From Armatimonadota bacterium (GTDB lineage: Bacteria > Sysuimicrobiota > Sysuimicrobiia > Sysuimicrobiales > Sysuimicrobiaceae), in assembly GCA_025059775.1 (NCBI GenBank), contig JANXCW010000008.1, positions 1 through 64,000 of the forward strand: a stretch of DNA of 64,000 nucleotides, given 5' to 3'. The stretch's first letter is position 1; each line of letters begins with the position of its first letter. The notes under the pieces are model-generated. The model searched no databases, was not told where the DNA came from, and was given only the letters and a program-made list of their open reading frames with translations. Positions 1 through 8,841 of this stretch are shown one piece after another. Made by a program: the position numbers and the translations under genes.

Positions 1-3000
1 CGATGATGGAGACCTCCGCGAGCCGCTCGGTGAGCGTCCGCGCGTCGAGCTCGCGCAACTCACTCGCGTGGAGCAGTCGGCCTGGGCCCACCGGGAGCCC
101 GGCCGCGCGGGCCACCGACTCCGCGGTGGCGGGGTGGTCACCCGTGATCATGATCACGCGTACGCCGGCCTCATGGCAGCGGCGCACGGCGTCCCGGACC
201 TGCGGCCGCAGCCCGTCGGCAATGCCAATCAGTCCCAGGGCGACGAGGTCCCTCGGGTCTTCCAGCGGCGTTTCGACAGCTCCCTCTGCCACGAGCAGCA
301 CCCGGAGGCCGTCACGCGCAAGTCCCAGCGCCGTCTCCTGTAAGGTCTCCAAGCGGTCCGGACTCGGATCTCCGGAAGGATTGGCCATCGCGGCGCAGCG
401 CGGCAAGAGGAACTCAGGGCTGCCCTTGAGGACCACCCGGTCGCGGAGCCTGACCGCATGGTACGGGCGGACGGAGTCGAAGGGCAGCTCCTCGAGTCGG
501 GCCGGACTGCCCGCATCCGGCAGGTCAAGGGCGCGGGCGGCCTCGAGGATCGCCGCATCCGTGGAGTGAGCGAGGGCGTCGCCGCGGTCGAGGGACGGAC
601 TCGCGAGGGCCGCCGCGGCCAACAGCCGGCGGGCGGGATCCGAGACGAGCGGGGAAACGTCCTCGGTCCCCGCCGCGGTCACGAGGCGCTGGACCCGGAG
701 CTGCCCGCGTGTCAGGGTGCCTGTCTTGTCCACACAGAGCACACTGACCCGCCCCAGGGCTTCCACGGCTGCGGGTCTCCTCGGGAGCACTCCCCGTCGG
801 GCCAAGCGGCGGGCGGTCGCGGCCTCACTCAAGCGCGCGAGCAGAGGCAGGCCTTCGGGCACCGCGGCCACGGTAAGACTTGCACCCAGGGCGACCTGAC
901 TGACCACGGGCGCACCCCGGGCGATCCCCGCGACCGTGACGAGCGCCCCCGCGGCGACCGACACCGGCAGACTGAGGCGCGTGAGCTGCGCTAGACGCGC
1001 AGCCAGGCGGTCCCCAGGAGGCAGTACGTCTCCCAAGGCTTGCCGGGTGGCCCCCAGGCGGGTATCCTCGCCGACCCCGACTACGACCGCCCTGGCGCTG
1101 CCACTGAGGACGTCCGTACCGGATAGGACGATGGCCCGCTCGTCATCCGCTCGGCTGTCCTTGACCACCGGCACCGACTCTCCCGTCAGCGCCGCTTCAT
1201 CCACCCGCAGGCTCTCGCTGTGGAGGAGCCTGGCGTCCGCGGGGACGCGGTCCCCGAAGCCGAGCAGGATCACGTCCCCGGGGACGAGCTCGGAGGGGGC
1301 GAGGAGTCGTTCGACCCCGTCGCGCAGCACACGGGCAGGCGGTGCACTCAGGCGGGCGAGGTGCGCAGTGGCCCGGGAGACGCTGTGCTCCTGCCAGCTG
1401 CCCACGGCCACATTGAAGAGAAGGGTTCCGAGGAGGATGACGAAGTCGAGGTGAGCACCTACCAGGAAGGAGAGCAGGGCGCCAGTAGCCAGGACAGCGA
1501 GAAGCGGTGAGTTCAGCTGATCCATGAGCGCCCGCCCCCAGGAACCCTCCGCCCGGTCGAGGGGCAGTGCCCTGCGACGCCGCCGGGCCTCCGCCTCACT
1601 CAGCCCCTCAGGCCGACTCTGCAGGTGCTCCAAGACCTCGGCCGGGGAGAGGCGGGCCCAGCGCTCCGGTTCGGGATCGACGAACCCAAAGCCCGTCGGG
1701 TCCTCCCCTCCCCGCAGACGCATCCAGCCGGCCACCAGGGCGAGGAACGCGCTTCCCGCGGACACCAGAGCGAGGGCCGGCGAGGGTCCCCCTCGGAGTC
1801 CGAGCCCCGCGGCGAGCCCGTTCGACGCCAGGGAGAGCGCCACACTATCGCGGACCGCGAGGTCGCGCCGATGCCCCGCTTCCACTAGAGCGGCCACCGA
1901 CGCGAGCCGTTGGACCACCGCGTCCGCGGTGGCATCGAGGGGACGCCGGTGGGGCGCCACGAGGACCGAAATGTGCGCCGCCGCGCAGGCCGGACCCGTC
2001 TGGCCATGGTCCGTCACGTAGAGGACGACCTCTCCCTGGGCCCGGAGGTGGTGGACGAGTTGCGCGGCATCGGGAGCCACTACCGTCTCCACGTCGGCCC
2101 CGCGGAGCCACGCGGGGACGGTCCCATGAGGGATCCGAACGAGGAGCCGCGCACCGGTTTGCGCACAGGCCCGGCGGAGGGGGTCGAGATCCGCCGAAAC
2201 CCTCGGCCGGAAGGTCCAGACGGCGACCACATCACCGGAGGGCACCCGCTCCAGGGCGAGGACCACGGGGGCCTCCGCATCAGCGGGTCTTGCCCCGTCC
2301 CGGTCCTCGTGCTTGCCCGGAGTCACGCGAACCAGCCGGTAGTGGGTCTGCACGTTCCTCACAGCAGCGACTGGGTCGGCGGGAGGAAACAGGCTCCGCC
2401 AAAGCGTGCCGTGGGCCGCCTCGCTGGCCCACACCGTCGCCTCGGCGACGCTCACCGACGGGTCGAGGATGTGGCATCTGTCTAGCTGGAGCCCGTCCAC
2501 GAGCAGAGCAGGATGGTCGAGGAGGACGACGGTGGGCCGGACCAGCCGACGGCCCGGGCGCAGGGCTGTGATGAGGGCTCCCCCTCGCAGAGCCCGGGCC
2601 ACCGCCCCGAGGTCTGCGGCCTCGGCTCCGATCAGGGCGGTCCGCGCGTTGACCAGGACCAACACCTGTGTCGCTATGCGCAGCGAACGGGTAACAGCCC
2701 CCGCCAGCCCGGCCGAGGCGAACGCCAGCGGAGTGATCAGCCGCAGGTACTGGGAGAGGACCCGGGGGTAGGGGGGCGCCGCGAGCAACCGCCGCGGCGG
2801 GGTCACCGGCCCCCAGACCCCCGTGAGTTCCCCGTCCATCACGAACGTGCCGGCAGGGAGCCGGATCGGCGCATAGCACAACTCCACGGTCCCGTCCGGC
2901 CGGATCACCAGCGCGCCCCCGCGGACGGCGTCCAGGTCGAAGGAGAGCCGGTCGGGAGCCCGCACCGCTGCCTCCCCACCCGGACGGCGGACCGGAGTCC

Positions 3001-4030
3001 GTAAAAGCATCGACTCATAGCGCTGCCATGCCCGCCTCCATGGGAACAGGGCAGAGAGGAGGCGGAGTCCTTCGGCGAAGCTGACCACGAGTCCGTGCTG
3101 CTGGCCATAGGCGGTGTGGGCGAAGATGCTCGCAGAGCTGGTCACGATATCCGCCGCGGCCGGGCCGACCGCCCGTCGGAGTCCTTCCCGAAAGGCCGGG
3201 AACCCCCGTGCGATGGTCACCCCGTCGGCGATCAGCGCGGGGACGGGGCTCGTAGCTAGGGGGAGGGGACGCCCCAACATCCTGCGGACTGCCAAAAAGA
3301 CGAGGGCTGCGCTCGCGGCCACGGTACGGCCAGCCGCGTACAGGAGGGGTCCGCGGTCGGTCGGAACGGTGGCTCGGTAACGGAGGAGAGGCTCTTCAGG
3401 GATCGGCAGGCCACTCAACGCCTCAAGGATCGCGTCCAGGTCCACGACGTCGGGGTCGTGCTCGACGAGCATCCGCCCGGTCGCCACACTCGCCCGGACG
3501 GTGACGGACCGGAGCGTCGACAGCAGGTGTTCGAGGTCTTGGGCCAGACGATGGTTCCCGTGAAGGCCCGCTACCCGGAGACGGACCCGCTGCCACCGGC
3601 GACCTTCGCGGTCGACCTGGACCGTGCGTTGATCGACGGCCACGCGATAGGGGGCAAGCGGAACGGAAAGGATCCGCGCGCCTTCCTCGTCGAGCGGCAG
3701 ACCTCCGCCGATCCCCTCGCGGATCGCTGCCACGATCTCGCCCTCGCTCGCCCCGTGCGGATCGTAACGGACGAGAAGGCTACCCGTCCACGGGTTGGCT
3801 TGGACCTGCAGCCCTCGCGCCCTTAACTCCCGCGCGAGCTCATCCAACCGGTGGGACTCAGCGCCATGGAGTCGAAAGCGGATCCGCCCGGGCAGCCGGT
3901 GTACCACGCGCAGTACGGCCGACCTGGGCGGTCGGGAACCCCTCCCCGCTGAGGCCGCGGGGCGCCCGGGAGGAGCATGGTCTACTTCGGCCGCCTGCTC
4001 CGCAGGCCCGGGGTTCGAGTCGACTGCCAT
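1..4030 (-). CDS. CtpI/CtpH-like giant P-type cation ATPase (3' end beyond window)
   Basis: ATP-driven cation pump of the inner membrane; the cargo ion cannot be read from the sequence. About 1343 residues are visible before the left edge. Translation shows two HMA-like beta-alpha modules without CxxC near residues 45-210, a long middle region, the actuator motif TGES near residue 949, a PEGLP membrane motif as in P2-type pumps, the phosphorylation motif DKTGT at D1101, a KGSPE nucleotide-binding segment and a TGDHPATA hinge close to the edge. Length and HMA-like N-terminus match the mycobacterial CtpH/CtpI group rather than ordinary 700-900-residue pumps. The ATG at 4030 is the first in-frame start and overlaps the preceding gene by 49 bases, so translational coupling is likely. 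The missing part should hold the last membrane helices. A metal-only P1B pump is less likely because of PEGLP. Confidence 0.9.
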   Translation of the reverse strand, partial: MAVDSNPGPAEQAAEVDHAPPGRPAASAGRGSRPPRSAVLRVVHRLPGRIRFRLHGAESHRLDELARELRARGLQVQANPWTGSLLVRYDPHGASEGEIVAAIREGIGGGLPLDEEGARILSVPLAPYRVAVDQRTVQVDREGRRWQRVRLRVAGLHGNHRLAQDLEHLLSTLRSVTVRASVATGRMLVEHDPDVVDLDAILEALSGLPIPEEPLLRYRATVPTDRGPLLYAAGRTVAASAALVFLAVRRMLGRPLPLATSPVPALIADGVTIARGFPAFREGLRRAVGPAAADIVTSSASIFAHTAYGQQHGLVVSFAEGLRLLSALFPWRRAWQRYESMLLRTPVRRPGGEAAVRAPDRLSFDLDAVRGGALVIRPDGTVELCYAPIRLPAGTFVMDGELTGVWGPVTPPRRLLAAPPYPRVLSQYLRLITPLAFASAGLAGAVTRSLRIATQVLVLVNARTALIGAEAADLGAVARALRGGALITALRPGRRLVRPTVVLLDHPALLVDGLQLDRCHILDPSVSVAEATVWASEAAHGTLWRSLFPPADPVAAVRNVQTHYRLVRVTPGKHEDRDGARPADAEAPVVLALERVPSGDVVAVWTFRPRVSADLDPLRRACAQTGARLLVRIPHGTVPAWLRGADVETVVAPDAAQLVHHLRAQGEVVLYVTDHGQTGPACAAAHISVLVAPHRRPLDATADAVVQRLASVAALVEAGHRRDLAVRDSVALSLASNGLAAGLGLRGGPSPALALVSAGSAFLALVAGWMRLRGGEDPTGFGFVDPEPERWARLSPAEVLEHLQSRPEGLSEAEARRRRRALPLDRAEGSWGRALMDQLNSPLLAVLATGALLSFLVGAHLDFVILLGTLLFNVAVGSWQEHSVSRATAHLARLSAPPARVLRDGVERLLAPSELVPGDVILLGFGDRVPADARLLHSESLRVDEAALTGESVPVVKDSRADDERAIVLSGTDVLSGSARAVVVGVGEDTRLGATRQALGDVLPPGDRLAARLAQLTRLSLPVSVAAGALVTVAGIARGAPVVSQVALGASLTVAAVPEGLPLLARLSEAATARRLARRGVLPRRPAAVEALGRVSVLCVDKTGTLTRGQLRVQRLVTAAGTEDVSPLVSDPARRLLAAAALASPSLDRGDALAHSTDAAILEAARALDLPDAGSPARLEELPFDSVRPYHAVRLRDRVVLKGSPEFLLPRCAAMANPSGDPSPDRLETLQETALGLARDGLRVLLVAEGAVETPLEDPRDLVALGLIGIADGLRPQVRDAVRRCHEAGVRVIMITGDHPATAESVARAAGLPVGPGRLLHASELRELDARTLTERLAEVSII

Positions 4031-4413
4031 TGTGCCCGAAGAGCTCTCGCTTCGGCGACGATGTCCTCGACTTCCTCCCGCACACGGGCAAGCAGGCCAC
4101 GCAGCCGCCGCGCCGCCACAGAACCGATCGCAGCGCCCCAGAGAATTGCCTCGTCCAGCAACTGCTCGGCCCGAGCCACAGCCGCGGGGACAGCCGGTTC
4201 CTCTGCTCCTTCCTCAGGGGCCCCCCTGCCTTGGGAGACCGCCCCCTCTCGCCCGACGCCCTCCGGTGGGGATGGACGATCCGCTTCCACGCTGCCTCCC
4301 ACCGGCCTGACCCGGCGACCTTCCGGACGGTCCGCAGGGCCCTCCGGTAGATCGGTCTCGTTGCGGGCCGGCTGCTCGGCTTCCGGCATCGTCGTCTCCC
4401 GATCGGACTCCAT
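3982..4413 (-). CDS. Small pump-companion protein with DUF5132/DUF1490-like segment
   Basis: Encodes 143 residues. The first 75 are polar, Pro/Glu/Arg-rich and probably disordered. They are followed by a short hydrophobic helix (around AILWGAAIGSVAA) and an amphipathic charged helix with REEVEDIVAEARA. The hydrophobic-then-acidic-helix pattern resembles the small DUF1490/DUF5132 proteins found beside P-type ATPases. In mycobacteria the DUF1490 PacL proteins are membrane scaffolds for such pumps. That relation is inferred from pattern and position, not from an alignment. No His/Asp-rich metal-binding tail is visible. The gene overlaps the ATPase start by 49 bases and follows another small membrane gene by 32 bases, so the three form an operon. 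Confidence 0.65.
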   Translation of the reverse strand: MESDRETTMPEAEQPARNETDLPEGPADRPEGRRVRPVGGSVEADRPSPPEGVGREGAVSQGRGAPEEGAEEPAVPAAVARAEQLLDEAILWGAAIGSVAARRLRGLLARVREEVEDIVAEARALRAQWQSTRTPGLRSRRPK

Positions 4414-4445
4414 GACCTCGTCCGGCGCCCTGAGGCGGCCGCTGC

Positions 4446-4748
4446 TCAGTTAGAACCCGCGAGCGCTGTGGAGCGCGGCCGGGCGCCCGAGCCCGCCAAA
4501 CCGTCCCGAACGCCGCGGAGGAGCGTTCGGGTGGTGGCGGCCGCTGCGAGGGCGCCCGCAATCCCGTACACGAGGCCCTGGCGGAGGGTACGTCGGACGC
4601 GCGGAGAGAACAGCAGGGCCGACGCGAGGAATGCGATTGCGGTTTCCGCTTCGACGTAGTCCTCCAGGTCCCACATCGTGTCCGCCTCCCCTTCCCCCTC
4701 CAGGACAAGATCCAGTATATCCCCGTCGTATTCCGTGTTCAACCGCAT
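4446..4748 (-). CDS. Small two-helix membrane protein, first gene of the P-type ATPase operon
   Basis: Encodes 100 residues from the ATG at 4748. A longer reading to 4844 is possible but adds an untypical N-terminus. The first 35 residues are acidic (DGDILDLVLEGEGEADTMW). Two hydrophobic stretches follow, AIAFLASALLF and VYGIAGALAAAATT, separated by the basic segment SPRVRRTLRQG. I do not recognise the family with certainty. SPRVRRALRxG-type segments occur in small proteins next to CtpI-like pumps, so a role as pump accessory is the best guess. It lies 32 bases before the next small gene. Confidence 0.6.
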   Translation of the reverse strand: MRLNTEYDGDILDLVLEGEGEADTMWDLEDYVEAETAIAFLASALLFSPRVRRTLRQGLVYGIAGALAAAATTRTLLRGVRDGLAGSGARPRSTALAGSN

Positions 4749-5039
4749 GGCTGTCCAGTACCCTCCCGCGCCTTGACTTCGATTCGAAGGCCATGACCCC
4801 GGAAAAGCCTCACGATGAAACGTTAAGGCCGCATTAAACGACACAGAAATTCCGTAGGGGTGCTCGCCGCGCTCCCTCCCTGCTCCGCGAACTCTGGCCT
4901 CCGCGTACTTCCGCTGGCCCTCCGAATCCGGTGCCTAGGGTCTTTCAGGCGCCGCCGCGCTCACGGATGGGAGTGGCATAACTCTTCGGGGAACACTCAG
5001 GGCCCACGGAACATTTGCCCACCGCGCGCTGCGCGGAGG

Positions 5040-5900
5040 TCACCGAGGGCCCCACGTGGTGACCCCTGGTGTCAGCCGCGCGAGCAGGTTCCCGTCTGTG
5101 TCCCGCAGGGTTACGACAACCCTGCGCACGATGGCCCGGCCCATCCCCTTCTGCCGATGCCAAGAGGCGCTTCCGTCCGCGCTGAGCTCGTGGACGACCA
5201 CGGCGGGCAGGTTTGGGCCCGCCTCCCACTCCAACGTCACCTTCCGCTGCCCGGGGTTGAGCTTGGCCGAAACCCGGAACCTCACCTCGTCCCCTACCCG
5301 CCTGCTCTCCACCGAGAAGTCCACGTGCCAAGTCCGGCCATCACCGCCCACCACCGTGCCTCGAAAGCGGAAAGAGGCTTCCTGACTGTCCGGCCACTGC
5401 CCCGCAGCAGCCGCACAGGCCCGCCGGCGCACCTTCAGCCCCTCGGCTTCTTTCCCACCGACCGCGATCACCGTGTCCCGGATCTGCGGCGGCAGCCGTC
5501 CCCGCCGGGTGCTCACAATGGGTCGGCCCGGGATGCTGATGACGTGGATCACCCCGGCGTCGTCCCATCTAAAGGCGAGGCGACCTCCGGATCGGTTCAG
5601 AAACTCGTAGTGGTAGAGGCCCTGTCCCGTTGGCTCATGCCTCACCCAGGACCGGTACCAGAACGGCCAGCTGCGGTGCTCGACTCTCCCGCCCGTCGAG
5701 CACCATTCTCCGGGTCTGGCCTCACGGGCATCCGACGCTGATTGGCTGGTGAGGATGAGGAGAAAGACCGCAACCCAGAGCGCCGTACCTGGCAAAAAGT
5801 CACGCCCATTGGCCCCGGGAGGATGCTCTATCGGCAACCTAGCGGTTCCTACCACCGCGAGCCTCTGCCCTCCTCCGCAGCCGTGCTGCTCACTGCCCAC
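5040..5900 (-). CDS. Secreted hypothetical protein
   Basis: Up to 286 residues; family not recognised. The credible N-terminus is a TTG at 5795, which gives MPGTALWVAVFLLILTSQS, a good Sec signal peptide ending near SASDA and a mature protein of about 230 residues. The ATG at 5900 would add 35 unlikely residues in front. The mature part is rich in beta-forming sequence (FRFRGTVVGGDGRTWHVDF, VTLEWEAGPNLPAVVV), with Cys near both ends of the first half and no enzyme motif. It stands alone between the ATPase operon and the broken HEPN gene; its start region overlaps the 3' end of that pseudogene. Cell-envelope or extracellular location is inferred from the signal peptide only. Confidence 0.6.
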   Translation of the reverse strand: MGSEQHGCGGGQRLAVVGTARLPIEHPPGANGRDFLPGTALWVAVFLLILTSQSASDAREARPGEWCSTGGRVEHRSWPFWYRSWVRHEPTGQGLYHYEFLNRSGGRLAFRWDDAGVIHVISIPGRPIVSTRRGRLPPQIRDTVIAVGGKEAEGLKVRRRACAAAAGQWPDSQEASFRFRGTVVGGDGRTWHVDFSVESRRVGDEVRFRVSAKLNPGQRKVTLEWEAGPNLPAVVVHELSADGSASWHRQKGMGRAIVRRVVVTLRDTDGNLLARLTPGVTTWGPR

Positions 5901-6498
5901 TCAGATACTTATCTACCTCGGTGAGAATATGCTTAGCGACACTAAGCAACGTGTCGGCCTTCACCTCCATTTCATCCCTCCTCCTAGGCCTGCGCATCCG
6001 GGGCTTGCCGGGTTCGGCGAGATCCATCTCATGAATGATCTCGTTCCTCGTATTCAATGCCCCCAATCGCCGCCTCGTGCTTTGCCAAGAACACGTCGGC
6101 AATCCCTAGGTATTGCTTAACACGCCGCAGCTGCTCATAGGACTGCATGCTCTCCGACAATAGGTCCTCCCGCAACATTGCAATGGCCCGCTTCTTCGGG
6201 CTCTCGCTAATGAGCAATTCCGCGAGGACCCTGCTGTCTGGTCCACCGTCGTCCCCGGCACGTCTGAGCCTTCTTGCCACGTAATCCTGTAGGGCTTCAT
6301 GCGTCATTTCCGACCGCTCGCACAATGTATCCAAAGCGTCCTGGTGAGTATCTGCTTCACGGTGGCATCAAGCCCCGCGCCAGCCATGACTACAACGGCT
6401 CGTAGCAAGTCTTGCTCCTCCGTTTTCGGCGCGCCGCCCCCTCACCTCTTTTGGAGATCGCCGTATATCTTTAGGAGATGCGAGCACGACTGCTTCAC
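5890..6498 (-). pseudogene. Broken HEPN-domain gene (RiboL-PSP-HEPN-like)
   Basis: Three reading frames together spell one HEPN-like protein. A GTG at 6498 opens MKQSCSHLLKIYGDLQKR, then a TGA at 6442-6444. The same frame continues with EEQDLLRAVVVMAGAGLDATVKQ. A frameshift around 6331-6337 leads into DTLCERSEMTHEALQDYV and about 90 further residues. A second shift in a run of five C at 6060-6064 leads into ALNTRNEIIHEMDL and the end. RNEIIH is the R-x4-H motif of HEPN ribonucleases, often part of toxin-antitoxin or abortive-infection modules. Base composition is clearly lower in GC than the surroundings, which suggests acquired DNA. No partner antitoxin or MNT gene is seen. Two small assembly errors plus one true stop would give the same picture. 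Confidence 0.6.
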
Positions 6499-6845
6499 AC
6501 TACGGTCCCTCCCACGACCTAATCCACTATTCGGATGCGCGACCGTCTGAGGCGCTTGTGGCGGACTTCTCCCGTACGGCGGCTCAGATTCGCGAACCTG
6601 GTGCGAGTTCCTGCACCCCATCCACTTCCAGCCAGTCGTGTTCCACCTAAGTCACCTCGTGCCAAGGGAACCGTGCCGGGTCGCGGAACCTCGTGCGGAC
6701 GCGGCGTGCTCCGACAGTCCGTCACCCCGTTGGACCCGGCGGGAATTGAGCCGACTTCGGCAAGAGGCCTTGCGTGCCGGCGTGTCACCTCAGAACGCTG
6801 GCCTGCACCTTCAGGAGGTTCGCGCGCCCCACGGTGCTGGGACTC
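6499..6845. other. Stretch without recognised gene
   Basis: About 350 bases between the HEPN remnant and the PadR-like gene. Short open frames exist on both strands but none has a convincing start, ribosome site or recognisable product. Near 6735-6770 the minus strand resembles the T-arm and 3' acceptor of a tRNA, but no 5' acceptor half or anticodon arm can be paired with it. It may be an integration scar or chance. Confidence 0.4.
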
Positions 6846-7214
6846 TCAGCCGCCGTACAGCTCCCGCATCGTCCGGTCGAAGAACTGCCGGCCCGCGTCC
6901 AGGCGCTTGCGGAACTCCCGCTTCAGTACCCGGAGGTGGACGCGGCCCGCGTCGGTGATGGAGAGGGCCCAGCGCCGGCGGCCCTCGGGGTTCACCCAGC
7001 GCCCCTCTACGTAGCCCTCCGCGATGAGGCCCCGGACCACCTTGGAGACCGTGCCCTTGTTGGGGACCCAGAACCCCTCCCCCCCCAGACCTCGGATCCT
7101 CCGCAGGAGGTCCGCCTCGCTGAGCCCGGAGGCACCTTCGAGGAAGTGCAAGACCAGCAGGGCCACAAGCCGCTGGGCGCTCGTGATCCCCAGGTTGATG
7201 GCGGTGGGCGGCAT
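6846..7214 (-). CDS. PadR-like winged-helix transcriptional regulator
   Basis: Encodes 122 residues from the ATG at 7214; an upstream in-frame ATG at 7295 adds 27 residues that look non-coding. Residues 10-85 form a winged helix: helix LVALLVLHFLEG, helix SEADLLRRI, recognition helix NKGTVSKVVRGLIAEGYVE, and the wing VNPEGRRRWALSITDAGR. The C-terminal 35 residues are a charged helix that probably dimerises. This layout fits PadR/MarR-type repressors. Its target is unknown. It lies alone, leftward, next to decayed genes, so it may be left over from a lost module. Confidence 0.65.
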   Translation of the reverse strand: MPPTAINLGITSAQRLVALLVLHFLEGASGLSEADLLRRIRGLGGEGFWVPNKGTVSKVVRGLIAEGYVEGRWVNPEGRRRWALSITDAGRVHLRVLKREFRKRLDAGRQFFDRTMRELYGG

Positions 7215-7367
7215 ACCCGATCTACCAAACAGAGATTCGCGGTCACCCGCCCGGTTCCTGCTGAGGGCTGCTGGCAGGAGACATGGCCCCACCACGCGTT
7301 TCCAGGCGAAAGCTCCGGCGGCCCGGGCGCTGCACCCGAGCCGCCGGAGCCGCGGTGGACGGGTCGC

Positions 7368-7601
7368 TTACCTCCTCGGGGTGTCCGGCCGCCCTCCGTC
7401 TCTGTCAGGCCCGCCGGGCGGCTCCCCGGGGGGAGGTGTCGGCACTATTGGTTGGCCGGGGCCAGGTCCAGGGGCTGTGATCATCTTTTGGTTTCTGAAC
7501 TCCACGTTGACGGTCTGGCCCGGGCCCACGGTGACCGACACGGAGGGTGGGGTCACCGGCGTCCACCCCGCCTGCACCACTTCCGACACCGTGTAGGTCA
7601 T
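7368..7601 (-). pseudogene. Remnant of a surface protein with a Cna-B/SdrD-type domain
   Basis: A 77-codon open frame whose first half, TYTVSEVVQAGWTPVTPPSV followed by VTVGPGQTVNVEFRNQK, matches the closing strands of B-type (prealbumin-like) repeats of surface proteins. The second half is a Pro/Gly tail with PGPGPGQP and PPPGEPPGG. The front part of the domain is missing: upstream the frame runs into the 5' region of the sigma-factor gene on the other strand. I read it as the 3' end of a larger secreted protein that has been lost. An intact very short protein is possible but would lack a complete fold. Confidence 0.45.
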
Positions 7602-7663
7602 GGGAGCCCCCGGGCTACCCGCAAGGACTGTCTTCGAGCCTACATACCGTGAGGAAAGCGAGG

Positions 7664-8209
7664 ATGGGGCAGGGCGAGGAGCCGGAAGCGCTTCTGGTCC
7701 GGCGACCGCGGCCGGGGACGAGGGGGCGTTTGAGGCCCTGTTCCGGAGGTTCGAGCGTCCTCTGTAACCGGTACTTCCTGAGGATGGTGGGGGACGGAGA
7801 CGCCGCGGAGGAGCTGGTGTGTGAGACCATGGCAGCGGTGTGGAAGAGCGCTTCCCGGTTCCGGGGAGAGGCGCGGGCCTCCAGTTGGATCTTCGGCATC
7901 GCGCACCGCCGGGCCCTCGATTTCCTGCGCCGGCAGCCGCGGCAGGTGTCTTTGGGGGACGCCGGAGCGCTTCCCGCGCAGATGGATCCGGAAGAGGAGG
8001 CAGAGCGGGCGGATTTGGTGGAGCGGGTGCGCAAAGCCCTCAGCCAGCTGTCGCCCGAGCACCGGGAGGTGGTGCACCTGGTGTTCGACGCCGGGTTGTC
8101 CTACCAGGAGGTCGCGGAGGTCCTGGGGGTACCGGTGAACACCGTGAAGACCCGGATGTTCCACGCGCGGCAGAAGCTGCGGGGGTTGCTGGAACGGGAG
8201 GGGGTGTAG
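7664..8209 (+). pseudogene. ECF-type RNA polymerase sigma factor with double frameshift
   Basis: Start ATG at 7664 behind GAGGAAAGCGAGG. The long frame encodes a clear ECF sigma factor from YFLRMVGDGDAAEELV (region 2) to LSPEHREVVHLVF and SYQEVAEVLGVPVNTVKTR (region 4). The conserved start of region 2 is in another frame: 7702-7764 reads ATAAGDEGAFEALFRRFERP and then meets TAA at 7765. Two compensating indels, near 7700 and 7765, therefore replace about 21 conserved residues by unrelated sequence. The protein could still be made as 181 residues, but core-polymerase binding should be damaged. It is followed by anti-sigma and protease genes that are also frameshifted. Confidence 0.7.
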
Positions 8210-8211
8210 GG

Positions 8212-8837
8212 ACGGCCGGAGAGTGCCCGCAGCCCGAGCTGGCCGGGCTGCTTCCGTGGTACGTGAACGGCTCGTTGCAGGAGGAGGAGCGGCGCCTAGT
8301 GGAAGGGCACCTGCAGACCTGTGAGGTCTGCCGGCGGGAAGCGGGGCTGCTGTCCGCCGTGCGCCGGGCGGTGGAGGCGGACAGGACCGAGCTGCGTCCC
8401 GCGACGGACCTGTATGCCCGGACGAGGGAGCGCCTGCGCGACCGATCCCTGCTGAGCCGGGCGGTCAGGGTGCTGGGTCGGGCGGTGGCGCCGGTCCCTC
8501 TGTATGCGCGGCTGGTTTTTGCCGCGCAGCTGGCGGTCATCGTGGTGCTGGTGGGGATTCCAGTTACGGAGCAGGCCCCTACCACCCTGTCCGGTCCGCC
8601 GGAGCCTGCGAGGGGTGGTGTGCGGATCCAGGTACTGTTCCGGGAGCAGGCAACGGCCGCGGAAATCAGCCGGGCCCTTTCCGCGGCGGGGGTGGGGACC
8701 GTGGACGGACCGAGCCCTCTGGGGGTGTATCTCGTCTCGTGGAGGCCGAAGCCGGAAAACCGGCTTCCGAGGTGCTCCGCCGGGTAAGGGATTCGGGCGT
8801 GGTGGCCTTTGCGGAGGTAGTGGAGCAGGGGAGGTAG
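8212..8837 (+). pseudogene. Zinc-finger anti-sigma factor, frameshifted near its end
   Basis: Follows the sigma gene directly. The reading shows the anti-sigma zinc-binding motif (GHLQTCEVC, H-x3-C-x2-C) near the N-terminus, a single membrane span (RLVFAAQLAVIVVLVGIPV) and a short outer domain (VRIQVLFREQATAAEISRAL). Near 8735 the frame must change to continue with VEAEAGKPASEVLRRV and VVAFAEVVEQ, ending in TAG at 8835-8837; without the change it stops at 8787. No ATG, GTG or TTG sits at the expected N-terminus in this frame, so the true start is also uncertain. In an intact form it would hold the upstream sigma factor at the membrane. Confidence 0.6.
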
Positions 8838-8841
8838 GGGC

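Noticed and set aside
1567-2571. Long plus-strand open frame of 334 codons rich in Pro and Arg
   Set aside because: Antisense to the P-type ATPase, with composition typical of shadow frames in GC-rich DNA; no family features.
6585-6600. Near-palindrome CAGATTCGCGAACCTG as operator or attachment site
   Set aside because: Single copy, no integrase or regulator clearly linked, and a short palindrome of this kind is expected by chance in GC-rich DNA.
6735-6770. tRNA-like T-arm and acceptor end on the minus strand
   Set aside because: The stem has mismatches, the loop lacks the TTC start and no matching 5' acceptor or anticodon arm is found within 90 bases upstream.
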